Position numbers and translations under genes: made by a program. From NCBI RefSeq assembly GCF_009602705.1, contig NZ_VSWH01000001.1, positions 620,001 through 684,000 of the forward strand: 64,000 nucleotides of DNA. Reading direction: 5' to 3'. Below, one piece after another: positions 36,050 to 45,268 of the stretch; position 1 is the first letter of the stretch, and each line of letters starts with the position of its first letter. The notes below the pieces were generated by a model. It made no database searches and was not told the DNA's origin. It saw only the letters and a program-made list of their open reading frames with translations. The stretch comes from Chryseobacterium vaccae. GTDB lineage: Bacteria > Bacteroidota > Bacteroidia > Flavobacteriales > Weeksellaceae.

Positions 36050-37449
36050 GAAAAGCGCTGCATATCATAAAAGAAGGCTCTGTATTTGCGTACGGAGCTT
36101 TGGCAGGAAAAAAAACAGAATTGACTTCAGGAAGTATTAATCGTTCTATCTTCAGCCTTGCCATTCCTATGGTATTAGAATTATTGATGGAATCTGTCTT
36201 TGTCAGTATCAATTTACTGATCATTGCCCGATTGGGAGATCAGGTTCTAGGGCTTGTGGGGATCACAGACAACTATATCAATTTTGCCAACGCCATTGCA
36301 ATAGGTCTGGGAATAGCTGCGGCAACACTCACTGCAAGGAGAGCCGGGGAAAAGGACAAAGATGGAATGAGCCGGACTGCCCATTATATCATATTGCTGG
36401 CCTCTGCCTTTGCCCTACTTGTTGGAGGTTTGTCATTTCTTTTTGCAGGAGAGATCATCAGCTTTCTTGGCTTTAGCCCGGAAGCAATGACGCAGGCTTT
36501 ACCATTCTCACAGCTGGTTTTCCTTAGTATCGGGCTGGTTATTCTGAGACTTTCCGTTAATGGATTATTCAGGGGAGCTGGGGATGCTGATCTTGCCATG
36601 AAATCCCTGTGGCTCTGCCATATCTCGAGTATGGTCTTTGCCGTTGTACTTGTTTTCGGGCTTGGACCTGTTCCTGCCTATGGACTTATGGGACTGGCTT
36701 ATGCTACCGTGTTATCAAGGCTGCTGGCCGTTTTGTACCAGTTCTTTATTCTCCTTTCCGGTAAGACCAGTATCAATATTGTGGTGAAATTTCGTTTCGA
36801 TCTTCCTTTACTCAAAAAGATGATGAAGATCGCGTTGGGAGGACTTGTGCAATATATTATACCTGCTTCCAGCTGGCTGATTATGGTTAAGATCATCGCG
36901 ACGTTCGGAACTACAGCTCTTGCAGGATATATCATTGCTCAAAGGGTTGCCTCTGTGGCTACAATGCCTGCCTGGGGAATAGGAAATGCCGCAGGAGTAC
37001 TGACAGGACAGAATTTAGGAGCTGGAAATCCGGACCGGGCGGAAAAAACAGTCTGGAGGGCCGGAGGAATCAACATGACCTATCTGGTAGCTGTCGCCCT
37101 GCTCTGGCAGGTCGCTGCAAAATATGTGGTTACTTTTTTTACTCAGGAGCCAGAAGTGGCAGGATATGCCGTACAGTACATTCATGTAGTGTCTATAGCT
37201 TATTTGCTGCTGGGCTTTACAATGGTAATCAGCCGGGCTCTTAACGCTGCCGGGAACATTATGCAGGTAACCTTGCTTTATATGATCATGTTTTATGTTA
37301 TTCAGCTTCCTTTAGCCTATCTGCTTGGGGTACGCCTTCAATGGGAGCTGAAAGGGATCTTTACGGCCATTGTTTCCTCGGAAATAGTGCTTGCTGTACT
37401 GTTCTTACTGATCTTCAAAAATGGAAAATGGAAAACTATAAAAATTTAA
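36046..37449 (+). CDS. MATE family efflux transporter (probable siderophore exporter)
   Basis: A 467-residue protein with 12 hydrophobic helices in the MATE pattern (SINRSIFSLAIPMVLELLMESVF at the start of the first bundle; RALNAAGNIMQVT in the second). MATE proteins expel small molecules in exchange for Na+ or H+. Its 4-bp overlap with the NIS synthetase gene (ATGA) and its place between synthesis and uptake genes make it the likely exporter of the finished siderophore. Confidence 0.87.
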   Translation: MRKALHIIKEGSVFAYGALAGKKTELTSGSINRSIFSLAIPMVLELLMESVFVSINLLIIARLGDQVLGLVGITDNYINFANAIAIGLGIAAATLTARRAGEKDKDGMSRTAHYIILLASAFALLVGGLSFLFAGEIISFLGFSPEAMTQALPFSQLVFLSIGLVILRLSVNGLFRGAGDADLAMKSLWLCHISSMVFAVVLVFGLGPVPAYGLMGLAYATVLSRLLAVLYQFFILLSGKTSINIVVKFRFDLPLLKKMMKIALGGLVQYIIPASSWLIMVKIIATFGTTALAGYIIAQRVASVATMPAWGIGNAAGVLTGQNLGAGNPDRAEKTVWRAGGINMTYLVAVALLWQVAAKYVVTFFTQEPEVAGYAVQYIHVVSIAYLLLGFTMVISRALNAAGNIMQVTLLYMIMFYVIQLPLAYLLGVRLQWELKGIFTAIVSSEIVLAVLFLLIFKNGKWKTIKI

Positions 37450-37450
37450 A

Positions 37451-37696
37451 ATGAACACAACAGAAGAGTTTTATGAAATTATCGCATCAGCTATTGCTGT
37501 TAAAAAAGAGTTGGTTGATGAAAACCTTACCTATCAGGAAATTCCCGAATGGGATTCTATGTCCCATCTGCTCATTGTAGAAGCATTGGAGCAGTTTTAT
37601 CAGATCAAATTTGATTTTAATGATATTCTTGAAATGGGAACGGTAGGAAAAATCCGTGAGAAAATGAAAAAATACGATGTACTCGTAGAAAACTAA
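37451..37696 (+). CDS. Stand-alone acyl/peptidyl carrier protein
   Basis: An 81-residue carrier protein. The phosphopantetheine-attachment serine is in EWDSMSHL (S36), followed by helices IVEALEQFYQIKFDF and TVGKIREKMKK. It lies 1 bp after the MATE gene and 4 bp before an AMP ligase, an arrangement for loading an activated acid on the carrier. Carrier proteins are not needed for classical NIS siderophores, so this points to an additional acyl building block. Confidence 0.87.
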   Translation: MNTTEEFYEIIASAIAVKKELVDENLTYQEIPEWDSMSHLLIVEALEQFYQIKFDFNDILEMGTVGKIREKMKKYDVLVEN

Positions 37697-37700
37697 GTAT

Positions 37701-39089
37701 ATGAAAATTTTAGAAAATGTAATTGACAACAAAAGCCTGCTGTTTACAGATGCTTCGTCCGGTACCACCATACCGGCCGGGGCCCTGTGCAGGTCTTTGG
37801 GTTTAGATCCTTCAGAGCAAGGACTGATCTTTCTGTACAATGACAATCAGCTGCCCGGTATTGAGGTGCTCCTCAATTTTTACGGAACAGCTCATGCCAT
37901 TGCTGTACTGGGACAGAAACTGCATCCTGAATTTAAGGAACGCCTGGAAGCAGAGTATCGCCCGAAATACATCTTTGATCCGTCAAGAGATGAGGTTTGG
38001 GGATATTCTTTAAAGGAATTCTCAGAAACCATTAAAATCTTTGCAAAAGAAGATCAAACGCCCGAAGCCTCTATTCACCCGGACATCAAAATCCTTCTGA
38101 GCACTTCAGGAACAACAGGGGTCCCGAAACTGGTGAAACTGTCGGATGAAAACCTTTATCAGAATGCAGTAAGCATCCTTCAGTACATGCCTATCCTGGA
38201 ATCTGATGTGGTTCCGCTGAACGTACCGATTAATTTCGTGTACGGATTTTCTATTTTCACCACCAACTGTATGCGTGCTGGGAGAATTGTATGTACCGAC
38301 AAAGACATTATGCAGAAAGCTTTCTGGGATGAAATGGAAGAATATGGCTATAGTACACTGGGAGGAGTCCCGTATTTGTATGAAAACCTGAACAGAATTG
38401 GCTTTTTCAGAAAAGACAGCCCCAGTTTAAGGTATATGACCCATACAGGAGGTGTTATTAACAGTGAACTGAGAAAAACAATCTTCTCTTACTGTCATGA
38501 ATTTGAGAAACAGTTCTTTGCCCAATACGGGCAGACAGAGGCTGGAGGAAGAATGGCTTATCTTACCACAGACGGGCTTCTGGAAGAAGAAACCTCTATC
38601 GGGACTCCTGTACATGGAGGCAGTTTTACAATAGATCCTGAATCGGAAGAACTGCTTTTTTCACATCCGGGAATTTCCGGTGGATATGCCAACCGACTTG
38701 AGGATCTGTCTATATATGAACAGCCCGAAATTCTCCATACCGGAGATATGGGCAGAAGAGGCCAGAACGGGTTGTACTACATCACAGGAAGAATCAAAAG
38801 GATTATGAAGCTTTTCGGAATCCGTCTTAACCTGGATGAGGTAGAAGTTATCCTGAAGAACGAACTGGAAGGAAATACACTGGTATGCCTGAATTCCAAT
38901 GACAAAAAGATCATTGTACTTTACGACAATCAGGGTATTGATCCCCAAAATATCACAGAAATTATTAAAAATAAGCTGCGCATCAATCCGCAGTACGTAC
39001 GCACCGAACACATAGAATCATTTCCATTATCACAAAACGGCAAAATAAACTATCCTATGTTACAAAACTTACAGCATGAAAACATTTAA
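37701..39089 (+). CDS. AMP-dependent acyl ligase loading the carrier protein
   Basis: A 462-residue stand-alone adenylation enzyme. Core motifs: STSGTTGVPKLVKLS (A3), AQYGQTEAGG (A5), HTGDMGRRGQNGLYY (A7), GRIKRIMKLFGIRLNLDEVE (A8) and the C-terminal lysine in LSQNGKINYP (A10). It would activate a carboxylic acid and pass it to the adjacent carrier protein. The substrate (fatty, aromatic or hydroxy acid) is not readable from sequence. It overlaps the TonB receptor gene by 14 bp. Confidence 0.85.
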   Translation: MKILENVIDNKSLLFTDASSGTTIPAGALCRSLGLDPSEQGLIFLYNDNQLPGIEVLLNFYGTAHAIAVLGQKLHPEFKERLEAEYRPKYIFDPSRDEVWGYSLKEFSETIKIFAKEDQTPEASIHPDIKILLSTSGTTGVPKLVKLSDENLYQNAVSILQYMPILESDVVPLNVPINFVYGFSIFTTNCMRAGRIVCTDKDIMQKAFWDEMEEYGYSTLGGVPYLYENLNRIGFFRKDSPSLRYMTHTGGVINSELRKTIFSYCHEFEKQFFAQYGQTEAGGRMAYLTTDGLLEEETSIGTPVHGGSFTIDPESEELLFSHPGISGGYANRLEDLSIYEQPEILHTGDMGRRGQNGLYYITGRIKRIMKLFGIRLNLDEVEVILKNELEGNTLVCLNSNDKKIIVLYDNQGIDPQNITEIIKNKLRINPQYVRTEHIESFPLSQNGKINYPMLQNLQHENI

Positions 39090-41493
39090 AACCCTTATAT
39101 TACTTTTACTTCTTGTCAGCTTTCCGTTAATCCTTTCTGCCCAGCAGAATGATCGTGTTCACGGTAAAGTCATGCTGTCTGAGAAAGAACCTGTTAAAAA
39201 CGCCCTTTTAAGGTTAGTGAATACACCTTATCAGGCAAAAACCAATAATTTAGGAGAATATTACTTTGATAATGTGCCGCCCGGAGAATATACCCTTCAG
39301 GTGGTTTTAAATGATATCGAACTGATGCGGGAACCAATCCGTATTGAGAAAGAGGTGTTTGAAATCCCTGTTGTTTATACTACAGCAGATAATAATGTCA
39401 TTGAAGGAATCACAGTATATGCCGTAAGCAGAAACAAATTTCTGGATAAGGACAGTACTTCCATCTCTAAAATGCCTCTGAGAAACCTTGAAAATCCTCA
39501 GATGTATACCAGCATCAACCGACAGATCCTTAAGGAACAGCTCGTGTATGATGTGTCAGACGCTTTGAAGAACGTTCCGGGTATTGTTAAGATGCAGGGA
39601 AGTGCGGGTAGAGCAGGAGACGGAAGTTTTTATTACAACTTAAGAGGATTTCCGACCAGAGTTTCTATGGTAGATGGTGTTCCGGCAACAACCAACTCCG
39701 AAATTGATCCTGCAGACATTGAACGTATCGATGTAATCAAAGGACCTTCCGGAACATTATACGGTGGAGCTGTTAATTCTTTTGGAGGATTGATTAATGT
39801 AGTGACGAAAAAACCGAAGGATTATTTTGGAGGTGAAGTTTCTTATCTGATGGGAAGCTACAATTTAAACCGTGTAACTGCTGATGTATACGGCCCGATC
39901 ACGGATTCAAGGAAAACCTTATTCCGTTTGAATGCAGCCTATCAGTATCAGAATGGTTTCAGAGATTCTGAATTCAGAAAATCAATGTTTGTGGCTCCTA
40001 CATTCAGCTATGAGGTAAATGATCGCTTAAAATTCAATCTGGGGGCACAGATTTATACATATGAAGGAACCAATACTCCGATCATCTTCCTGTCCAGAAC
40101 AAGAAAGTTTTTCGCAACAACTCCTGATGAACTTGGATTCGACTGGAAAAGATCTTATTCCAATAATGATATGAGTTTAAAAGCGCCTTCCATCAACGTA
40201 AAAGCTGAGGTGAATTACAAAATTTCTGATCACTGGACTTCACAGACTCTAATTTCAAGAAACTACAGAAAAACGGAAGGGTTATACCAATATCAGTTTA
40301 TCAGAGGAAATGACAGCGATGCCATGCTGGAACGTAATGTACAGTGGCAGAATTCTGAAGGGGCTTCTACCAGTATTCAGCAGAATTTTAACGGTGAGTT
40401 CAAAATCGGGAAAATCAAAAATAAAGTTCTTATCGGGTTGGACTATTTAAATCAGTCATTGAACTATAATAATTCCCCGATCGTTAAATACGATACGATC
40501 AACGGAAGAAATCTGACTCCAAAATATGGTGCAATTTCAAGAGATCTGGCGCTTCAAAAAATACAGCTGTCAAAAGCTGCCTTGGAAAGAACTACCACAT
40601 CGTCTAACATATACGGGGCCTATATTTCCGATGCTGTTTACATTACTGACCGTTTGATTACTTTGTTAAGTTTACGTTTTGATCATTATGAAAGTAAAGG
40701 ACAGCTTAATCTGAACAACTATACTAATTCAGGAGCGTTCAATCAAAATGCATGGTCTCCGAAAGTCGGGATCTTGTATCAGATCTTTAAAGACCGTCTG
40801 TCAGCTTATGCCAACTATATGAACGGTTTCAGCTACACCGCTCCGGCATCCCAGCCGCTTCCGGACTACAGCGGAGACTTCAAGCCACAGAAATCTAATC
40901 AGTGGGAAGTTGGAGTAAAAGGAAATCTCTGGAGAAATAAGGTAAACTTCACCGTAGGATATTATGATATTCTGGTTAACAATATGTTAAGAGGAGTTGA
41001 TGTAGTTCGTGACGGAAAAAGCTATAGTGTAACCATTCAGGATGGCGAGCAGAGAAGCAAGGGGATTGAAATTGAAACGATTCTGAACCCTATTCACGGA
41101 TTGAATATTATGACCGGATATTCTTACAACGACAGTAAATTTGTAAAAGCGGCTGCTAATGTTGATGGACGCCGTCCTTCATCTGCGGGACCTGCTAACG
41201 TATTCAATTCATGGATCAGCTACATATTGCCAATCAAAGGACTTCAGGGACTAGGGTTAGGTTTTGGAGTGAACCGTGTAGGTCAACAGATAACTGTTGA
41301 TAATGCAACTACCGGACAGTTTGTTTTCCCGGCGTATACTTTAATTAATGCCTCTGTGTCCCTTGAAAAAGAAAGATACAGATTAGGATTTAAGATGAAT
41401 AATTTAGGAAATGCACAGTATTTTGCAGGGCAGGGGGTTGTAGTAGCCCAGATGCCTCGTAACTTTGTTGCTGAGGTCAGCCTTAAATTTTAA
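39076..41493 (+). CDS. TonB-dependent siderophore receptor
   Basis: An 805-residue outer-membrane receptor: signal peptide (1-23), a carboxypeptidase-like/CNA-B N-terminal domain (about 27-110, NDRVHGKVMLSEKEPVKNAL), a plug with LKNVPGIVKMQGSAG and ADIERIDVIKGPSGTLYGG, and a 22-strand barrel ending in a terminal aromatic (SLKF). The general layout is that of FhuE/FoxA-like hydroxamate receptors. It is the uptake part for the siderophore made by the same operon. Confidence 0.9.
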   Translation: MKTFKTLILLLLLVSFPLILSAQQNDRVHGKVMLSEKEPVKNALLRLVNTPYQAKTNNLGEYYFDNVPPGEYTLQVVLNDIELMREPIRIEKEVFEIPVVYTTADNNVIEGITVYAVSRNKFLDKDSTSISKMPLRNLENPQMYTSINRQILKEQLVYDVSDALKNVPGIVKMQGSAGRAGDGSFYYNLRGFPTRVSMVDGVPATTNSEIDPADIERIDVIKGPSGTLYGGAVNSFGGLINVVTKKPKDYFGGEVSYLMGSYNLNRVTADVYGPITDSRKTLFRLNAAYQYQNGFRDSEFRKSMFVAPTFSYEVNDRLKFNLGAQIYTYEGTNTPIIFLSRTRKFFATTPDELGFDWKRSYSNNDMSLKAPSINVKAEVNYKISDHWTSQTLISRNYRKTEGLYQYQFIRGNDSDAMLERNVQWQNSEGASTSIQQNFNGEFKIGKIKNKVLIGLDYLNQSLNYNNSPIVKYDTINGRNLTPKYGAISRDLALQKIQLSKAALERTTTSSNIYGAYISDAVYITDRLITLLSLRFDHYESKGQLNLNNYTNSGAFNQNAWSPKVGILYQIFKDRLSAYANYMNGFSYTAPASQPLPDYSGDFKPQKSNQWEVGVKGNLWRNKVNFTVGYYDILVNNMLRGVDVVRDGKSYSVTIQDGEQRSKGIEIETILNPIHGLNIMTGYSYNDSKFVKAAANVDGRRPSSAGPANVFNSWISYILPIKGLQGLGLGFGVNRVGQQITVDNATTGQFVFPAYTLINASVSLEKERYRLGFKMNNLGNAQYFAGQGVVVAQMPRNFVAEVSLKF

Positions 41494-41495
41494 GA

Positions 41496-42662
41496 ATGAA
41501 GTTGACATTTAGAAAAATTATACATCAGATACATCTATGGCTCGGACTAACGTCCGGGCTTATAGTTGTTATCATGGCAGCTACCGGCTGCATCCTTGCC
41601 TTTGAAAAAGAACTGAAACATGCATTACATCCTGAAAAATATTATGTAAAAACCATAAAAAAAGAAAAGCTGAAATTTTCTGAACTCAAACTGAAAGCAG
41701 AACAGGCATTACCAGACAGTCTGAAGGTAAGCAGGGTAGAAATTTCCTCAGATCCTTCCCGAAGTTATGCTTTCCGTACTTTGAAAATGGATAAAGAGGC
41801 CCTGACTTATTGGGGGTCTTATATTTATTATTACAGAGTTTATGTAGACCCTTACACCGGAAAAGTTCTGGAAGTAGAAAATGCAAAAACCGATTTTTTT
41901 GAAATCGTGATGGATCTTCACAGAAGATTACTGCTTGGAGAGAAAATCGGGAAAGCCATTACCGGATATGCTACCATCATATTTGCAGTAATGCTTTTTT
42001 CAGGTCTGGTGATCTGGGTTCCGAAAAAAATAAACAAGAATGCTCTGAAAGGAATGTTTTTCATCAAAACATCCGCAAAATGGAAAAGGATCAATTATGA
42101 TGTTCACAATGTACTGGGTTTTTATTCCGTTATCCCTCTGCTTTTGATTTCATATGCCGCATTGATATGGAATTTTGAAGAAATGGATCAATGGGTAAAA
42201 AAAACGCTTAACGGAAAGGCAAAGACTGAACAGAAAGCCAAAAGTACAGTACCAACTACAGAAACTCCGGATTCAAAAAATATTCTGGATATGGTTGGAA
42301 ACAGAGTAGAGCAAAGTCTTGCAGATAAAAAATCAGCGCTGATCAGCTTTCCGAAAACAGAAGAAGGGACCTATTATGCCGAAGTAACCTATGGTAACAG
42401 ACAGTATCAGAATGAACAGTTCAATTTCGATCGGTATTCAGGAAAAATACTGAAATATCAATCTTATAAAAACGAAAATATCGGATATGGAACAGCATTA
42501 AGAGAAAGAAATTATGATCTTCACACCGGAAGTATCTTAGGAATGACAGGAAGGTTTTTATATCTTTTTGCAGGAATCATTGCCGCCTCGCTTCCAATCA
42601 CAGGTTTTATCATCTATTTAAACAAGAAAAAGAAAAAACCTAAGAAAAAGAAAGGATCATAA
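41496..42662 (+). CDS. PepSY-domain membrane protein (probable ferric-siderophore reductase)
   Basis: A 388-residue PepSY-associated protein with about four membrane helices (around 15-37, 145-170, 200-225, 350-373) and two periplasmic PepSY-like regions. Conserved histidines stand at helix ends (IIHQIHLWLGL, MDLHRRLLLG, YDVHNVLGFY, YDLHTGSILG), as in FoxB/FhuE-linked reductases that release iron at the inner membrane. It lies 2 bp after the receptor gene and is followed by a terminator, so it closes the operon. The lysine-rich end (GNKKKKKPKKKK type) is cytoplasmic. Confidence 0.85.
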   Translation: MKLTFRKIIHQIHLWLGLTSGLIVVIMAATGCILAFEKELKHALHPEKYYVKTIKKEKLKFSELKLKAEQALPDSLKVSRVEISSDPSRSYAFRTLKMDKEALTYWGSYIYYYRVYVDPYTGKVLEVENAKTDFFEIVMDLHRRLLLGEKIGKAITGYATIIFAVMLFSGLVIWVPKKINKNALKGMFFIKTSAKWKRINYDVHNVLGFYSVIPLLLISYAALIWNFEEMDQWVKKTLNGKAKTEQKAKSTVPTTETPDSKNILDMVGNRVEQSLADKKSALISFPKTEEGTYYAEVTYGNRQYQNEQFNFDRYSGKILKYQSYKNENIGYGTALRERNYDLHTGSILGMTGRFLYLFAGIIAASLPITGFIIYLNKKKKKPKKKKGS

Positions 42663-43091
42663 AATTTCTGTTTCTTTTAATCTTTACCAAACAGGAGAGT
42701 ATAATCATTGTATTATGCTCTCTTTTTATTCTCCGATTCAGCAGATCTATAGAAAGATATTAGAAAATGCAAAGGGCGCAAGGCTTTGAATCATTATGCT
42801 GTTTTTAAGGCGCAAGAAAACCAAAGGTTTTTAGCTATTTTTTTCAAATAAAATATATCAGTAATCTGTATATTCTGTGGGAAATTATTTTAACCACAAA
42901 AAAGTTTTTACACTTAAGATTAAAGTGACAAGCTTTATGTTGAGAAGAACACTTAAGCTTAAAAATCAAAGATTTTTATGAATTTTGCAGTGTGAAATTT
43001 TATCGCAGATAAAATCATTGCGACCTTTTTATACAGCTTGTAAATAACTCTTGCGACCTCGCGTATTCCAAAAAATCTGTGATATCAAAAC
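42663..43091. other. Intergenic gap after the siderophore operon
   Basis: Apart from the terminator at its left end I see no gene. Bases 42770-43080 contain AT-rich sequence with GGCGCAAG and GCGACCT patches that recur within the gap (42776, 42819; 43020, 43052). These look like remnants of an intergenic repeat. Confidence 0.4.
42694..42728 (+). terminator. Intrinsic terminator of the siderophore operon
   Basis: GAGAGTATAAT (42695-42705) pairs with ATTATGCTCTC (42712-42722, one G-T pair), followed by TTTTTATT. It is 32 bp after the PepSY gene. Confidence 0.82.
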
Positions 43092-44579
43092 TCAGATCAA
43101 TTTCTTTACATTCTCTGAAAGAATTTCAATACTCCGTTCCATTTCTTCAAAGTTGAAATTTCCAAAGCCTATTCTCATAGCCGTAAGATCTCTGTTCTGA
43201 TAAAGCAGTGTTTTAGGAATAAAAAGATTGTGCTGGGCACAGTTCCGGCTTAGCTGCATTAGATTAACAGGAACCTTCCATTCCATCCAGAATGCAAGCC
43301 CTCCGGAAGGTTTCTGAAACCCAATAAACCCCTTCAGATGTTCATCGAGTAATAAAGCAAAATGATCTCTTCTTTCCTGATAAACTTTTAAAGACTTTTT
43401 CAGATAGCGGTGGATTTCCCCTTCTTCAATCATTTCTCCCAAAGCTCTTTCCATGAGAATATCTCCCTGACGGTCTATAATCCCGAGGTATTTTCTCATT
43501 TCTGCCATCAGATTTTCCGGAGCCACAATAAACCCGGTTCTGAATCCCGGAGCCAGCGATTTTCCGAAAGAACCAATATAAATAACCATTCCGTTGGTAT
43601 CAGCACTGGCAAGCGGAAGAATCGGACTTTTGTCATAATGAAATTCATAATCATAATCATCTTCCAATATGATAAACCCGTATTCATTAGCGAGTTCCAG
43701 TAATTCCAATCTTCTTTGTGCACTTAAAGCAACAGTGGTAGGATAGTGGTGGTGTGGCGTAAGGTAAAGCATTCTTATGCGTTGTTTTTTACAGGCTTCC
43801 CTTACACTTTCAACCCTGATTCCTTCATCATCTATTGGTATTGATACAATATTAACTCTCGATTTCTGAAAGATCATATTCACAGAAAAGTAACTTAAAG
43901 CACCAATCAGGACTGTATCACCTTCGGAAAGTAATATTTGCGAAACAATGTAAATACTCATTTCCGTACTTCGGGTAATGAGCAGGTTGTTTTTGGAGAT
44001 AGGAAGGCCGCGGGAAAGATTCAGGTAATGGGATAAATGCTGTTTAAAAAATTCACTTCCGTCGTGATTATAATGTCCCAGCATTTTCTGATTGGATTTC
44101 CGTTTAAGAATAGAGCTGTAAAACCGTGAATGCTGGCCGATTTGTGTCAGTCTGATATCCGGAACACCATCATTGAAAATATATTCACAGTCTGAATGCT
44201 CAAAAGGATTGTCTAAAATATTGGATGTTTTAAAAGAAAATCCTGTGGTTTCCGGGTAATTCTGAAGGTTGTTTTTTTCAAAATCCTTGACTTTAATAGG
44301 TTTTTCCTGATTCTCTCCGATAATGAAAGTTCCTTTATTCGGAAGGCTTTCCACCCATCCCTGTGCAGAAAGTTCATCATAAACGGCAACAGCTGTATTG
44401 CGGTGAACCTCTAAAATTTCACTGAACAGTCTGGTTCCCGGCAGTTTGGTTCCAAAAGGAAGAAAGCCTCTCTGTATAGCATTGATCAGCTGATTGGCCA
44501 CCTGCAGATAGATTGCTGTCTCTGAATTTCTGTCAATTTCTATAAAACTTTGGTAAGGGATCTTAACCGGACTATCCAT
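43092..44579 (-). CDS. MocR-type (GntR/aminotransferase) PLP-dependent regulator
   Basis: A 495-residue fusion of a GntR winged HTH (about 15-85, with FGTKLPGTRLFSEILEVHRNTAVAVYDEL) and a class I aminotransferase-like domain (about 115-495). The PLP-binding features are there: ILEDDYDYEFHY and IYIGSFGKSLAPGFRTGFI with the Schiff-base lysine. MocR proteins such as PdxR and GabR sense amino compounds or PLP. It diverges, across 65 bp, from the biotin operon, so a role in controlling biotin synthesis is plausible but unproven. Confidence 0.88.
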   Translation of the reverse strand: MDSPVKIPYQSFIEIDRNSETAIYLQVANQLINAIQRGFLPFGTKLPGTRLFSEILEVHRNTAVAVYDELSAQGWVESLPNKGTFIIGENQEKPIKVKDFEKNNLQNYPETTGFSFKTSNILDNPFEHSDCEYIFNDGVPDIRLTQIGQHSRFYSSILKRKSNQKMLGHYNHDGSEFFKQHLSHYLNLSRGLPISKNNLLITRSTEMSIYIVSQILLSEGDTVLIGALSYFSVNMIFQKSRVNIVSIPIDDEGIRVESVREACKKQRIRMLYLTPHHHYPTTVALSAQRRLELLELANEYGFIILEDDYDYEFHYDKSPILPLASADTNGMVIYIGSFGKSLAPGFRTGFIVAPENLMAEMRKYLGIIDRQGDILMERALGEMIEEGEIHRYLKKSLKVYQERRDHFALLLDEHLKGFIGFQKPSGGLAFWMEWKVPVNLMQLSRNCAQHNLFIPKTLLYQNRDLTAMRIGFGNFNFEEMERSIEILSENVKKLI

Positions 44580-44589
44580 AATATTAAAA

Positions 44590-44627
44590 CTGGCACCTTT
44601 TAATGGTCCGGCAATATACTACTTTTG
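44590..44627 (+). promoter_or_regulatory. Promoter and candidate MocR boxes before the biotin operon
   Basis: TACTTTTG at 44620-44627 fits TAnnTTTG. Upstream are two similar boxes, CTGGCACC (44590-44597) and ATGGTCC (44603-44609), with TGG cores 13 bp apart; short direct repeats of this kind are used by MocR regulators. The element sits over the -33 position. Confidence 0.5.
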
Positions 44628-44644
44628 TGGCAAAATAAAAATCT

Positions 44645-45268
44645 ATGGAATTTCATCGTATGCTTGAAAAGATCGTACAGGACGGTAAAACGCATGCCCA
44701 ATGGCTGAATACACTTTCTTTTATGGAAAATGCGGGAGCCCGGAAGATCTCAAAGTGTGAACATCCTGTTTCCGTTAGCCTGATCCAGCTGAAACACGCT
44801 GCAGAAGAGCACCGTCATGCTTACTATCTGAAAAAGCAGATTGGAAAAATTGATGCTGAATACTGCCTGACTTATGAAGATCATGAACTGCTCGCTGCCA
44901 TCGCTACAAGACAATATCTTCATTCTTTAGATGTTAAAGCGTGCAGATATCTTAAGAATGCCTTTCAGCTGACTAAAGAAGAATTAAAGTATGCTGCTTA
45001 TCTTTTCGTGACGTATGCCATAGAAGTTCGTGCTGATGAGCTTTATCCCGTTTATCAGGATGTTCTTACCAAAGATTCCTCCAGGATTATGGTTAAATCT
45101 ATTATCTTGGAAGAAGAAGGCCATCTGGAAGAAATGATTAACCAGCTGAACGAATTTTCTGAAGACTGGAAGCTCCACGCGGAAAATATTCTGGCTATAG
45201 AAAAAGAACTTCATGACCAATGGATTAACGCAATACTTGAAGAAGTGTCAAAAGTGAATTATGCTTAA
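44645..45268 (+). CDS. Ferritin-like di-iron protein at the head of the biotin operon
   Basis: A 207-residue all-helical protein with the ligand pattern of a di-iron carboxylate site: AAEEHRHAYYL (ExxH, about 57-60), IEVRADE (about 120-126) and LEEEGHLEEM (ExxH, about 157-160). No signal peptide. Its stop overlaps the bioF start by 8 bp, so it is translationally coupled to biotin synthesis. Family members include iron stores, oxygenases and the CADD/para-aminobenzoate type enzymes. No bioC, bioH, bioG or bioI is seen here, so an oxidative role in making the pimeloyl precursor is an attractive guess. Confidence 0.65.
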   Translation: MEFHRMLEKIVQDGKTHAQWLNTLSFMENAGARKISKCEHPVSVSLIQLKHAAEEHRHAYYLKKQIGKIDAEYCLTYEDHELLAAIATRQYLHSLDVKACRYLKNAFQLTKEELKYAAYLFVTYAIEVRADELYPVYQDVLTKDSSRIMVKSIILEEEGHLEEMINQLNEFSEDWKLHAENILAIEKELHDQWINAILEEVSKVNYA

